This document shows positions 26,095-35,480 of a DNA stretch of 64,000 nucleotides, piece after piece. Each line of letters starts with the position of its first letter. The first letter of the stretch is position 1. The position numbers and the translations under genes were made by a program. The notes under the pieces were generated by a model. That model was not told the origin of the DNA and made no database searches. It saw nothing but the letters and a program-made list of their open reading frames with translations. This DNA is from Actinophytocola sp049647105 (GTDB lineage: Bacteria > Actinomycetota > Actinomycetes > Mycobacteriales > Pseudonocardiaceae): contig NZ_JBARWZ010000261.1 of the NCBI RefSeq assembly GCF_049647105.1, positions 50,261-114,260 on the forward strand, written 5' to 3'.

Positions 26095-26991
26095 TCAATC
26101 GATTGGCTGCCACAGCTGGAAGTGTGTGCCCTGGTTGTCGGTGCACTCCGACAGCAGGCCGTACGGGTGCCTGGTCACCTCCTCGGCCTCACCGCCGGCC
26201 GCGCGGACCCGTGCGGCGGCCGCCACGATGTCGTCCACCCGGAAACACAGCTGCACCTCTGGTGCCGTGTCCTGCGGTGACCACATGCCCAGCTGCGGGC
26301 GCGTCTCATCGGTGCCCCACGAACCCGGCGTCCCGCCCGGCGTGAGCGGTACCTGGAGCACCGCCTCGTAGAACTCCCGTGCCCGCACCGTGTCCGGGGT
26401 CACGATCGTCGCGCGAACGACGTCGCCCTGTCGCAGCCGTGTCGCACCGCGCGGCGGCTGGAGCAGCAGCCAGCGGTGACCGAACGGGTCCACGACCACC
26501 CCGGCCCGGCCGTAGGGCTCCGTCCTTGGCTGCCGTTCGACCACGGCGCCGCGGCGTTGTGCCAATACAACTGTCTCGTCCACGTTCGGCACCTGCAGGT
26601 GGAGCGAGTGGCTGAACGTCGTCGGCGCGTCGGGTGCGCGCACCGGCACGTCGGGGTAGAGGTCCGATGCCTCGGCGAACATCAGCACGGCGTCGCCGAT
26701 GTCGACCTCCATGTGCCCGACCGTGCCGTCGGCGTCGACGTGTGCCTCCCCGCGCTGCCGGGCGCCGAAGACCTCCGTGTACCAGTCGAGCGCCGCCCGC
26801 GCGTCGGACACCACGAGGTAGGGCGTCAGCGACGGCGGCCACGCCGGTTCTCTGCGAGTCATCTGTACTGCCATGGTTTCTCCCTGGTCGAACACGGCGC
26901 GGGTCAGACGCTCCCGCAGCCGTGCGGTGAATGACGGGTCGGGTGCCACCGGGACGGCCGGCTCGCGCAGCACGTCGAACGGGTCGGTCAT
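26095..26991 (-). CDS. Double VOC-domain protein
   Basis: A 298-residue protein with two vicinal-oxygen-chelate (glyoxalase/bleomycin-resistance) modules: about 50-170 (TPYLVVSDARAALDWYTEVFG, DPFGHRWLL) and 180-298 (REFYEAVL, VQLCFRVDDI, HFQLWQPID). The first 40 residues (MTDPFDVLREP and an Arg/Leu helix) form a tail common in VOC proteins encoded after sigma factors. The start overlaps the sigma-factor stop (ATGA), so the sigma factor and this protein are coupled. It may bind or modify a small molecule related to the sigma signal. Confidence 0.85.
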   Translation of the reverse strand: MTDPFDVLREPAVPVAPDPSFTARLRERLTRAVFDQGETMAVQMTRREPAWPPSLTPYLVVSDARAALDWYTEVFGARQRGEAHVDADGTVGHMEVDIGDAVLMFAEASDLYPDVPVRAPDAPTTFSHSLHLQVPNVDETVVLAQRRGAVVERQPRTEPYGRAGVVVDPFGHRWLLLQPPRGATRLRQGDVVRATIVTPDTVRAREFYEAVLQVPLTPGGTPGSWGTDETRPQLGMWSPQDTAPEVQLCFRVDDIVAAAARVRAAGGEAEEVTRHPYGLLSECTDNQGTHFQLWQPID

Positions 26992-27520
26992 GACGAGCCC
27001 TCCTCCCGATAGCTCCTGCGGAACGCGGTGCGGGCCCGCACCAGCAACGCCTCCGTCGCGTGAGGGTCCTGCCGAGACAGTCCGCGACCTCGCCGACCGG
27101 CAGCCCGTCCACGTACCGCAGCGTCAGCGCCGCCCGGTGGTGCGGGCCGAGCCCGGCGAGGACCGTGCGGGCGCGGATCGCGTCGACCGCCTCGTCCCAT
27201 GGGTCCTCGCGGTCCTCGGCGCCGCCGTCGACGAGCCGCAGCCCGCGCTCCTCGCGTGCGAGGCGCCGCCAGTGGTCGGCGAGCTTGTGCCGCGCGACCC
27301 CGATCAGCCATGGCACGGTCGGCTCCGGCGCGCCCGGGGTGCGGACCGCGACCACCGCGGCCAGGAACGCGTCCGCGGTCAGGTCCTCGGCGAGCGACCG
27401 GTTCCCGCAGCGCGCCAGCAGGTAGCCGTAGACGTGCGGTAACGCCTCGTCGTACCGTGCCAGCAGGCCCAGCGCCGGGTCCGGTGCTGATGCCGATGCC
27501 GGGCCTTCTCGCGTGCCCAT
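26988..27520 (-). pseudogene. ECF sigma factor with an internal frameshift
   Basis: Region 2 is intact (LLARCGNRSLAEDLTADAFLAA, then VPWLIGVARHKLADHWRR). Region 4 begins LTLRYVDGLPVGEVADCLGRT. The expected next residues, PHATEALLVRARTAFRRSYREEGSS, are present but in another frame, ending at the TGA at 26988-26990 that overlaps the VOC start. The lesion maps to the plus-strand GGG at 27064-27066, where one more base would restore the frame. As written, region 4 loses its recognition helix. This may be a real mutation or a homopolymer read error. Confidence 0.8.
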
Positions 27521-27603
27521 GTCCCCATCGTCGTCCGGGACACGCGTTCTCCGACGCCCTCGGTCCAAAGTTTTCGCCACCAACCTCGATAGGGTGACCA
27601 GCC

Positions 27604-28413
27604 GTGCGATCGGAGAACTACGGCGACATCCTGGCCCGCGGCCGGGCCCGCAAGCAGATCCCGGAGGTGGCCGCCGAACCGGGCCTCGTCGCGGAGGACC
27701 CGGCGAGCGGCTTCACCGGCGCCGTCGTGCGGTTCGAGAACGGCAACGTGGTGCTCGAGGACCGGCACGGCCGCCACCGTCTGTTCCCGCTCACCCCGGC
27801 GGGCTTCCTGATCGACGGCAAACCCGTCACGCTCGTCCGGCCCACCCAGAAGAAGGCGCCCGAACGAGTGATCTCGGCGTCCGGGTCGGTGCGCGTGACG
27901 GGCCACACGGCTCGCACCGCGCGCGACAGCCGGCTGTGGGTCGAGGGCATCCACGACGCGGAACTCGTGGAACGCGTGTGGGGCCACGACCTGCGCGTCG
28001 AGGGCGTGGTCGTGGAGCCGCTGCACGGCATCGACGACCTGAACGCGCTGGTCACCGAGTTCGGCACCGCGCCGCACCGCAGGCTGGGCGTGCTCGTCGA
28101 CCACCTCGTGAAGGGCAGCAAGGAAACCCGCATCGTCGACTCGGTGCGTGACCCGAACGTGCTGGTCACCGGCCACCCGTACGTGGATGTGTGGCAGGCG
28201 GTGAAACCGGCGGCGGTCGGCATCGGGCAGTGGCCGGCGATCCCGCGTGGCACGCCGTGGAAGGAAGGAATCTGCGCGGCCCTCGGCTGGGGAGAACCGG
28301 CCGACGGCTGGCGGCACGTGCTCGCCGGTGTGCGCAGCTACAAGGACCTGGAGACACCGCTGATCGGCGCGGTGGAGCGGCTCATCGATTTCGTCACCAC
28401 CGGTGAAGAGTAG
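27604..28413 (+). CDS. DUF3097 protein
   Basis: A 269-residue protein of the actinobacterial DUF3097 family. It opens with an N-terminal YGDILARGRARKQIPEV and a small beta domain. A Toprim-like C-terminal half follows: LWVEGIHDAELVERVWGHDLR, GVLVDHLVKGSKE (Asp-x-x-Val pattern) and HPYVDVWQAVKP. The Toprim-like pattern suggests a nucleic-acid-related role, but none is established. It starts with GTG and is divergent from the sigma/VOC operon. Confidence 0.85.
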   Translation: MRSENYGDILARGRARKQIPEVAAEPGLVAEDPASGFTGAVVRFENGNVVLEDRHGRHRLFPLTPAGFLIDGKPVTLVRPTQKKAPERVISASGSVRVTGHTARTARDSRLWVEGIHDAELVERVWGHDLRVEGVVVEPLHGIDDLNALVTEFGTAPHRRLGVLVDHLVKGSKETRIVDSVRDPNVLVTGHPYVDVWQAVKPAAVGIGQWPAIPRGTPWKEGICAALGWGEPADGWRHVLAGVRSYKDLETPLIGAVERLIDFVTTGEE

Positions 28414-28449
28414 TGACCAGGGTGGCGTGGGTCTGAGATCATTGCCGCT

Positions 28450-28878
28450 ATGGCCGCATTGTTCTGGCTCATCGGTGGAATCGCGCTGATCGCCGCTGAG
28501 ATGCTATCCGGGGATTTCTTCCTGCTCATGGTCGGCGTCGGCGCGCTCGCGGGTGCGGGCACCGAGGTGATCTTCGGGAACACCCTGGTCAGCTGCGCGG
28601 TGTTCGCGCTGGTGTCGATCGGGCTGGTGACGTTCGCGCGGCCCTGGCTCAAACGCAGAATGCACGGCGAGCTCGTGCACACCAACGCCGATGCGCTGAT
28701 CGGCCGCAAGGCGGTCGCCGTGTCGATGGTCGACGCGAGCGGCGGGCAGGTGCGACTCGACGGTGACGTGTGGTCGGCTCGCGCGTTCGACGACAAGCAG
28801 GCGATCGAGCCGGGCGCCAAGGTGACGATCGTGGAGATCGCCGGCGCGACCGCCGTCGTGCTGGCGGACTTGGATTGA
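28450..28878 (+). CDS. NfeD family membrane protein
   Basis: A 142-residue short NfeD protein. Three hydrophobic segments (about 3-75) precede a C-terminal OB-fold NfeD domain (about 80-142: LIGRKAVAVSMVD, VRLDGDVWSARAF, VTIVEIAGATAVV). NfeD proteins pair with SPFH/stomatin proteins encoded beside them and act in membrane microdomain organisation. The SPFH gene follows 122 bp downstream, matching that pairing. Confidence 0.9.
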   Translation: MAALFWLIGGIALIAAEMLSGDFFLLMVGVGALAGAGTEVIFGNTLVSCAVFALVSIGLVTFARPWLKRRMHGELVHTNADALIGRKAVAVSMVDASGGQVRLDGDVWSARAFDDKQAIEPGAKVTIVEIAGATAVVLADLD

Positions 28879-28916
28879 CCGGCGTGGGGGTGGACGCGTG
28901 CCGACTTCTGGTGGAT

Positions 28917-28946
28917 GCCACCCCGACATGCGCATGTTCGGGTGGC
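28917..28946. repeat. 30-bp imperfect palindrome between nfeD-like and SPFH genes
   Basis: GCCACCCCGACATGC is followed directly by GCATGTTCGGGTGGC; 13 of 15 pairs match. It lies about 55 bp upstream of the SPFH start. It could be an operator or a weak intercistronic hairpin. Confidence 0.45.
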
Positions 28947-29000
28947 TGATGTGATCTACTTCCACAACACCGCCCAGGAAGCGCCGTCCGGAGTGGAGGC

Positions 29001-30293
29001 ATGTTGATCATTCTCATCGTCGTCGCGGTCGTGGTTTTGTTCGTACTCACGGTCGTGGTGAAGTCGATCCTCGTGATCCCGCAGGCTCAGTCCGCGGTGA
29101 TCGAGCGGCTCGGCCGGTTCCGGTCGGTCGCCGAGCCCGGCCTGAACTTCCTGGTGCCCTTCCTCGACCGTGTCCGTGCGCGCATCGACCGCCGCGAGCA
29201 GGTCGTGTCCTTCCCTCCGCAGCCGGTGATCACCCAGGACAACCTGACGGTGTCCATCGACACGGTCGTCTACTTCCAGGTCACCAACCCTCGTGACGCG
29301 GTGTACGAGATCTCCGACTACATCGTCGGTGTGGAGCAGCTGACCACCACGACGCTTCGTAACGTGGTCGGTGGCATGAGCCTGGAGGAGACGCTGACGT
29401 CGCGTGACTCCATCAACGGCCAGCTGCGTGGTGTGCTGGACGAGGCCACCGGCCGGTGGGGCATCCGCGTCGCGCGTGTCGAGCTGAAGGCGATCGATCC
29501 TCCACCGTCCATTCAGGACTCGATGGAGAAGCAGATGCGCGCGGACCGGGAGAAGCGCGCCATGATCCTGACCGCGGAAGGTACCCGCGAGGCGGCGATC
29601 AAGACCGCGGAAGGCCAGAAGCAGAGCCAGATCCTGTCCGCGGAGGGCGCCAAGCAGGCGGCGATCCTCGCGTCCGAGGGTGAGCGGCAGTCGCGGATCC
29701 TGCGGGCGCAGGGTGAGCGCGCGGCGCGGTACCTGCAGGCGCAGGGACAGGCGAAGGCCATCGAGAAGGTGTTCGACGCGATCAAGGCCGGCAAGCCGAC
29801 GCCGGAGGTGCTCGCGTACCAGTATCTGCAGACGCTGCCGCAGATGGCGCAGGGCGACGCCAACAAGGTCTGGATGCTGCCCAACGACTTCGGCAAGGCG
29901 CTCGAAGGTTTCGCGAAGGCGCTGGGCGCCCCCGGCGACGACGGGGTCTTCCGGTACGAGCCGCCCGCCTACGAGCCGCCCGCGCGCCGCGACGATGACG
30001 ACGACGAGATCGAGAGCTGGTTCGACACCTCGACCGACCCGCAGGTCGCCGAGGCGGTGCGCGCGGCGGAAGCCGTTGCGCGCCAAGAGGTCCCGAGCCC
30101 GCTGTCCAAGCCCGCCGCACCAGCGGCGCTGTCCCGGCCGCCGCTGCCTGCCGGTCCGCCGGAGCCGGAGCCCGCGCCGGAACCGCTGCCCCCGGCCTAC
30201 GAGCCGCCGGGGCTGGGTGGTCCTCGGACACCGCCGCCCGGGCGTCCGAACGAGTCGACGGAACTGTCCGACGAGCCGCCGCGCTATCCGTAA
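29001..30293 (+). CDS. SPFH/stomatin-like membrane scaffold protein
   Basis: A 430-residue QmcA-like protein. An N-terminal membrane helix (2-25) is followed by the SPFH/Band 7 domain (about 25-190: VIPQAQSAVIERLGRF, EPGLNFLVPF, LRNVVGGMSLEETLTSRD). A long charged coil of repeated A-E-G units follows (about 190-260: TAEGTREAAIKTAEGQ, SEGERQSRILRAQGE), and the tail is rich in Pro and Glu. It probably oligomerises into membrane microdomains with the neighbouring NfeD protein. The Pro-rich tail (about 310-430) is longer than in enterobacterial QmcA. Confidence 0.92.
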   Translation: MLIILIVVAVVVLFVLTVVVKSILVIPQAQSAVIERLGRFRSVAEPGLNFLVPFLDRVRARIDRREQVVSFPPQPVITQDNLTVSIDTVVYFQVTNPRDAVYEISDYIVGVEQLTTTTLRNVVGGMSLEETLTSRDSINGQLRGVLDEATGRWGIRVARVELKAIDPPPSIQDSMEKQMRADREKRAMILTAEGTREAAIKTAEGQKQSQILSAEGAKQAAILASEGERQSRILRAQGERAARYLQAQGQAKAIEKVFDAIKAGKPTPEVLAYQYLQTLPQMAQGDANKVWMLPNDFGKALEGFAKALGAPGDDGVFRYEPPAYEPPARRDDDDDEIESWFDTSTDPQVAEAVRAAEAVARQEVPSPLSKPAAPAALSRPPLPAGPPEPEPAPEPLPPAYEPPGLGGPRTPPPGRPNESTELSDEPPRYP

Positions 30294-30316
30294 CCTCGTC
30301 AGCGACCTGGACCGCG

Positions 30317-30349
30317 ATGGCCCCGATTCCCGGTGGGAGTCGGGGCCAT
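30317..30349 (+). terminator. Terminator hairpin after the SPFH gene
   Basis: ATGGCCCCGATTCCC and GGGAGTCGGGGCCAT pair with one G-T wobble around a three-base loop, 24 bp past the stop, followed by TGTTGTG. It is a strong intrinsic-type terminator. Confidence 0.8.
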
Positions 30350-30500
30350 TGTTGTGCGGGACCGAAGAATTGCCGGCGATGGGTTCCGTTGTGGGCGGCT
30401 GGGGATTATGGGGCGCGATTGTCTCCCCACGGGGACACGTCCCGGTTCGCGGTCAGCGGAACGGGGACGACCGGGCCCTCGGATGCTCCATAGTGGTCGA

Positions 30501-30953
30501 ATGACCCGGCTCGATGACGCGATCCAGCTACCCGACGGCGCCTGGGTACGGGGGCGTGGACTGCGCAACCCCGCACCCGGCGGTGCGCCGCCCGAGTTCG
30601 GGCTCTACCTCGGCTCCAGGAAACTCCGGGCGCGGCACTCGTTCACCTGGCCGCACGAGTGGCTCGACTGGCCGGACTTCCTGCTCCCGCGCGACACCAG
30701 CGCCGCGGTCACCCGGATCCGCGACCTGCACCGCCGCGCGCTCGACGGACAGCGCGTCGAGGTCGCCTGCGGCGGTGGGGTCGGGCGCACCGGCACCACC
30801 GTGGCCGCGCTCGCGATCCTCGCGGGTGTCCCCGCCGCCGACGCCGTGTCGTGGACCCGCGCCACCTACCACCCCCGCGCGGTCGAGACCCCGTGGCAGC
30901 GCCGCTGGCTCACCGCCCGGTTCGCCCCGGCGCTTCGGGCGGGCGCTGACTGA
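30501..30953 (+). CDS. Protein-tyrosine-phosphatase-like protein
   Basis: A 150-residue protein with the phosphatase P-loop Cys-x5-Arg: ACGGGVGRTGT (Cys near residue 92). An upstream WPDFLLPRD stretch could carry the general-acid Asp. The fold is that of a compact dual-specificity or tyrosine phosphatase. The ATG at 30501 is the first Met of the coding-like part. It overlaps the convergent sucrase/ferredoxin-like gene by 44 bp. The substrate (phosphotyrosine, phosphoinositide or nucleotide) cannot be told. Confidence 0.8.
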   Translation: MTRLDDAIQLPDGAWVRGRGLRNPAPGGAPPEFGLYLGSRKLRARHSFTWPHEWLDWPDFLLPRDTSAAVTRIRDLHRRALDGQRVEVACGGGVGRTGTTVAALAILAGVPAADAVSWTRATYHPRAVETPWQRRWLTARFAPALRAGAD

Positions 30954-31872
30954 CCGCGCTGACTGACTGCGCCGACAACGCGACCGCCGGGGTCGGGTCC
31001 GCGCCACAGCTCGCCGCGCGGCCGTCAGAAATCTCCTGTTCGGTGACCGCCACCCGCCATGCCCGGCCGTCCCGGTGCGCGACCGTCACCAGCCAGCCGT
31101 CCTCGACCGGCTCTTCGACGGTCGTCACCGTCAGCGCGTCCAGGTCGGTGATGCCCGTCGACTCGCGCACCGCCACTTCCGCGACCTGGCCGGGCGGGGA
31201 CCACGTGGACCGGCCGCGGCAGTCGGTCAGGTCGGGCCCGCCCGCCAGCAGACGCGTCGCCGAGTCGATGGTCAGCCGGCCGTAGGAGTACCCGGTCGGC
31301 AGCAGCACCGCGGTCGGCGCGAACCGGTGCCCGCCGATGTGAGTGCACTCCCACACCCGCTCGCCATGCGTGACCGCCAGCTCGTCCGCGATCGGACGGC
31401 CCAGCAACGCACAGCACACGTCGCGCCTGCCGTTCGTGCACACCAGCAGCAGCGGATCCGATACAGGTGTACCGAGTAACCCGGGAACCCCGGCGCCCGC
31501 CCGGGCGAAGTCCAGGTCGAGGAGCTGCTTGGGGTCGGTGAGCATCGTGCGTTCCAGCCAGGTGCGGCCTGGCGCGGTGTGCGCGAGGTAGACGTGCCTG
31601 GGCACCGGACGGTGCCGGTCGGGGTGGCGGCCCGGCCTGCGGATCAGCACGATCCGCACCCCGGTCCCCGCCGCCAGCGCGGCGAGCTCCTTCGCGACAC
31701 CCTCGTCGAGGTGGCTCGCCGACAGCGCCTCCCGGCCCCACGGTCCCGGCTGTTCGATCGCGAGCCATGACCGGGCGAACGCGGCCGTGCCCGCGAGCGG
31801 CTCACCGAGCGCCGAGGACTGCGCCGCGCATCTCGGTTGCCGGGCAGGAGTGCGGTTCGCGTGCATTGGCAT
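30910..31872 (-). CDS. Sucrase/ferredoxin-like protein
   Basis: A 320-residue protein of the Suc_Fer-like family, which has a thioredoxin-like [2Fe-2S] fold. Family motifs are CTNGRRDVCCALLGRP (about 170-185) and CTHIGGHRFAPTAVLLP with YSYGRL. The Cys and His residues in these two motifs are the likely cluster ligands. Two starts (31872 and 31866) are possible. The role is probably in redox chemistry; no partner reductase is nearby. It overlaps the phosphatase gene tail to tail and is divergent from an ABC exporter. Confidence 0.82.
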   Translation of the reverse strand: MPMHANRTPARQPRCAAQSSALGEPLAGTAAFARSWLAIEQPGPWGREALSASHLDEGVAKELAALAAGTGVRIVLIRRPGRHPDRHRPVPRHVYLAHTAPGRTWLERTMLTDPKQLLDLDFARAGAGVPGLLGTPVSDPLLLVCTNGRRDVCCALLGRPIADELAVTHGERVWECTHIGGHRFAPTAVLLPTGYSYGRLTIDSATRLLAGGPDLTDCRGRSTWSPPGQVAEVAVRESTGITDLDALTVTTVEEPVEDGWLVTVAHRDGRAWRVAVTEQEISDGRAASCGADPTPAVALSAQSVSAVSQRPPEAPGRTGR

Positions 31873-32005
31873 CAGCGTCTCACGACTGGCAGTGGCGTCA
31901 CGCTCGTGGTCACGTCGAGTGAGGTCCTGTTCCGGCGCACCCGCTACGCCAGGAGCGGAACCGACATCCGGAAAACGACTGACGCGGATGCATAGGGTGG
32001 GAATC

Positions 32006-33745
32006 ATGCGGCCGAAGGTCCCCTACGCCGATCCGGGTGTGCCAGACGCGCGCGGCCCGCTGCGCTTCCTGTGGTGGCTCGTGCGGATGCAGCGCTGGCG
32101 GGTAGCGCTCGGAGCGACGCTGAGCACCACATGGATGGTGCTGCTCATGCTCCCGCCCTACCTGTTGGCCCGCGCTATCGACGACGGGTTGCGCGCCCGC
32201 GATCTCGGCGCGCTCGGCTTCTGGGTCGTGGTGCTCGCCGTGTCGGGGGTGGCCACCGCGGGCATCGGGGTCATGCGGCACCGCACGATGACCTTCATCC
32301 GCAACGACGCCGCCTACCGCACCGTCCAGGTGGTGATCCGGCACGCCGTGCGGGTCGGCGCCGAACTCCCGCGCCGCGTCACCTCCGGAGAGGTGGTGAG
32401 CATCGGCGCCGCCGACCTCGACCGCATCGCCCGCACCATGACCTCCACCGGGCCGGGTGTCGGCGCGATCGTCACCTACGGCACGGTCGCGGTGCTGCTC
32501 GTGTCGATCTCCCCGCTGCTCGCGGCGGTGGTCCTGGTCGGTGTGCCACTGTTCGTGCTGTCGATCGGGCCGCTGCTCAACCGGTTGCGCCGCACGGAGT
32601 CGGTGTACCGGGAGAACCAGGGCGCGCTCACCGCCCGCGCGGGCGACATCGTCGCCGGGCTGCGAGTGCTGTGCGGCATCGGCGGCAAGGACCTGTTCGC
32701 GAAGCGCTACCGGGACCGCTCACAGGCACTGCGTGCCGAGGGCTACCGGGTCGGCGCCGTCGCGAGCTGGATCGAGGGGGTCGGCGTCGGGCTGCCGAGC
32801 CTGTTCCTCGCGGCCGTCACGTGGCTCGCGGCACGCATGACCGCGGCGGGCGAGATCACCATCGGCGAGATGGTCGCCGTGTACGGGTATGTCGCCGTGC
32901 TGTCCACGCCGGTGTACTTCCTCATCGAGGGCGCGCAGGACATCAGCCGCGGTCTGGTCGCCGCCCGCCGCGTGACGAACGTGCTCACCCTCGAACCCGC
33001 CGTCAAGGACGGTGGCAGGTCAACCGTATCGGCACCGGCCGGGGCAGCGCCGCTGCACGATCCCGACAGCGGGCTGACCGTCCGGCCGGGCGAGTTGCTC
33101 GCGATCGCGGCCACGACCCCCGCCGAGGCCAGCCAGCTGGTGGACCGGCTCGGCCGCTACACCGACTCGGCGGTGACCTGGGGCGGCCGCCGGTTGTCGG
33201 AGATCCCGCTCGCCGACGTGCGGTCCCGCGTGCTGGTCGCCGACAACGACGCCTACCTGTTCGCCGGTGCGCTGCGGGACGTGGTCGCCGCCCGGATCGG
33301 CGGTGACGACCAGGCGGACGACCGGGCCGTCGCCGACGCCATCCGGGTCGCGATGGCCGAGGACGTGGTCGACGCGCTGCCCTCTGGCGCGGACTCGTTC
33401 GTCGACGCGCAGGGCCGGTCCCTGTCCGGCGGGCAGCGACAGCGGCTGCGGCTCGTGCGCGCGCTGCTCGCCGACCCCGAGGTGCTGCTGCTCGTGGAGC
33501 CGACCTCGGCGGTCGACGCGCACACCGAGTCGGTGGTGGCCGCGCGGCTGCACGCTGCCCGGCGAGGCCGCACCACCGTGCTGGTGGCGACGTCGCCGCT
33601 GCTGCTCGACCGCGCCGACCGCGTCGCGTACCTGGCCGACGGACGGGTCGCCGCCACCGGCACCCACGCCGACCTCCTCGCGACCCAGCCCGGCTACCGG
33701 ACCGTCGCGTTCCGCGGCAGTGAGGAGGACCTCGTCCGTGACTGA
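32006..33745 (+). CDS. ABC exporter subunit with degenerate Walker A and B
   Basis: A 579-residue half-transporter: six hydrophobic segments (about 30-300) followed by an ATPase domain. The nucleotide-binding loop has decayed: where GxxGxGKST should stand it has AATTPAEAS, with no Lys. Walker B reads LLLVEPTSAVD, with Val replacing the Mg-binding Asp, though the Glu remains. The signature LSGGQRQR is canonical, and the H-loop position reads VATSPL, lacking His. It cannot bind ATP normally in its own site, but can complete the active site of its partner, encoded next (8-bp overlap). Confidence 0.9.
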   Translation: MRPKVPYADPGVPDARGPLRFLWWLVRMQRWRVALGATLSTTWMVLLMLPPYLLARAIDDGLRARDLGALGFWVVVLAVSGVATAGIGVMRHRTMTFIRNDAAYRTVQVVIRHAVRVGAELPRRVTSGEVVSIGAADLDRIARTMTSTGPGVGAIVTYGTVAVLLVSISPLLAAVVLVGVPLFVLSIGPLLNRLRRTESVYRENQGALTARAGDIVAGLRVLCGIGGKDLFAKRYRDRSQALRAEGYRVGAVASWIEGVGVGLPSLFLAAVTWLAARMTAAGEITIGEMVAVYGYVAVLSTPVYFLIEGAQDISRGLVAARRVTNVLTLEPAVKDGGRSTVSAPAGAAPLHDPDSGLTVRPGELLAIAATTPAEASQLVDRLGRYTDSAVTWGGRRLSEIPLADVRSRVLVADNDAYLFAGALRDVVAARIGGDDQADDRAVADAIRVAMAEDVVDALPSGADSFVDAQGRSLSGGQRQRLRLVRALLADPEVLLLVEPTSAVDAHTESVVAARLHAARRGRTTVLVATSPLLLDRADRVAYLADGRVAATGTHADLLATQPGYRTVAFRGSEEDLVRD

Positions 33746-35480
33746 CAGCTGGCGGCTGCCCGTCACCGGCGCACGCGGGGTGCGGCGGGCCGGCATGGAC
33801 ATCGTCCGCGCGGACCCCGGCGCCACAGCGCTGGTCGTCGTGACGACCTGCCTCGCGGCCGCCGCCGGGCTCGGCGCGCCGTGGCTCATCGGCCGGATCG
33901 TCAACCAGGTCGAATCCGGTACACCTGACCTGGCAACCGTGGACCTGCTGGCACTCGCCATCGTCGCGTTCGCGGCCGGGCACATGGTGCTCACCCGGTT
34001 CGCCCGCTACTTCGCGCACCGGTTCGCCGAACGTTCCCTCGCCCGGCTGCGCGAGGAGTTCGTCGGCCGGGCGCTCGCGCTGCCGACCGCGGTGGTCGAA
34101 CGTGCCGGTACAGGTGACTTGATGTCCCGCACCACCGCCGACGTCGCGACGGTGGGCGCCGCCCTGCGCGACGCCGCGCCCGAGGTGTTCATGGGCACGC
34201 TGCAGGCGACGCTCATCTTCGGCGCGATGTTCCTGCTGAGCCCACCGCTGGCGGGGCTCGCTCTCCTGGGCATCTCCGGGCTGTGGTTCGCGGGCAGGTG
34301 GTACCTCAAGCGCGCCAGGGTCGCCTACCTCGCGGAGGGCGCGGCCACCTCCGAGCTGTCCGAGTCGATCGCCGCCACGGTCGACGGCGCGCGGACGATC
34401 GAGGCGTTCAACCTGCGGGCCCGACGGGTGGCCGACGGCGACGTGGCGGTCCGGGAAGGCTTCCGCACCAAGGTCCACACGCTCTACCTGCGCAGCGTCC
34501 TGTTCCCGATGATCGACCTCACCAGCATCACGGCGATGGTGGTCGTGCTGATGGTCGGTGGCGTCATGTACTTCGACGACCTGGTGAGCCTCGGTGCGGT
34601 GATCTCGATCGGCCTGTACGCGATGCAGCTGATCAACCCCATCAACCAGGTGCTGATGTGGCTGGAGCAGGTGCAGCGCAGCGGCGCGTCGCTCGCGCGG
34701 CTGAAGGGGGTCGGCGAGGTCGAGCCAGCGCCGGTGGGCGACGCGACGCCCGACGACGACCGGCTCGAGGTCGCCGGCGTGCGGTACGCGTACAGCGGTG
34801 GCCGGGATGTGCTGCACGGCGTCGACCTTTCGGTGCGGCCGGGGGAGCGGCTCGCGATCGTCGGCCCGTCCGGGGCGGGGAAGTCCACGCTCGGGCGGCT
34901 GCTGGCCGGGGTGGACGTGCCGAGAGCGGGCCGGATCACGGTCGGCGGCGCGCAGGTCGCGCTGCTCGCACCGGAAGAGCTGCGGCGGCGGATCGTGCTG
35001 GTCACCCAGGAACACCACGTGTTCATCGGCACCGTGCGCGACAACCTCGCGATCGCCGCGCCGGACGCGGACGACAACGCGATGCACGCGGCACTCGCGG
35101 CCGTCGACGCGACGTGGGTGCGGGAGCTGCCGGACGGGCTGTCGACCGAGCTGGGTGCCAACGCCATGGCACTGGACGCGCCACAGGCCCAGCAGCTCGC
35201 GCTCGCGAGGGTCGTGCTCGCCGACCCGCACACGGTGATCCTCGACGAGGCCACCGCGCTGCTCGACCCGGCCACCGCACGCCACGCCGAACGCGCGATG
35301 GCCGCCGTGCTGGCCGGCCGTACGGTCATCGCGATCGCCCACCGACTGCACACCGCGCACTACGCCGACCGCGTGGCGGTCATGGCCGGTGGCCGCATCA
35401 CGGAACTGGGCAGCCACGACGAACTGGTAGCGGCAGGCGGCGAGTACGCCACCCTGTGGCGCCACTGGCATGGGGAGTAG
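33738..35480 (+). CDS. ABC exporter subunit with degenerate signature motif
   Basis: A 580-residue partner half-transporter. Its Walker A (GPSGAGKST, about 376-384), Q-loop (VTQEHH), Walker B (VILDEATALLD) and H-loop (IAHRLH) are canonical. The signature, however, is LDAPQAQQ in place of LSGGQ. The defects are complementary to those of the upstream subunit, so a heterodimer would have one fully consensus and one fully degenerate ATP site. The GTG start lies within the end of the upstream gene. The substrate is unknown. Confidence 0.92.
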   Translation: MTDSWRLPVTGARGVRRAGMDIVRADPGATALVVVTTCLAAAAGLGAPWLIGRIVNQVESGTPDLATVDLLALAIVAFAAGHMVLTRFARYFAHRFAERSLARLREEFVGRALALPTAVVERAGTGDLMSRTTADVATVGAALRDAAPEVFMGTLQATLIFGAMFLLSPPLAGLALLGISGLWFAGRWYLKRARVAYLAEGAATSELSESIAATVDGARTIEAFNLRARRVADGDVAVREGFRTKVHTLYLRSVLFPMIDLTSITAMVVVLMVGGVMYFDDLVSLGAVISIGLYAMQLINPINQVLMWLEQVQRSGASLARLKGVGEVEPAPVGDATPDDDRLEVAGVRYAYSGGRDVLHGVDLSVRPGERLAIVGPSGAGKSTLGRLLAGVDVPRAGRITVGGAQVALLAPEELRRRIVLVTQEHHVFIGTVRDNLAIAAPDADDNAMHAALAAVDATWVRELPDGLSTELGANAMALDAPQAQQLALARVVLADPHTVILDEATALLDPATARHAERAMAAVLAGRTVIAIAHRLHTAHYADRVAVMAGGRITELGSHDELVAAGGEYATLWRHWHGE

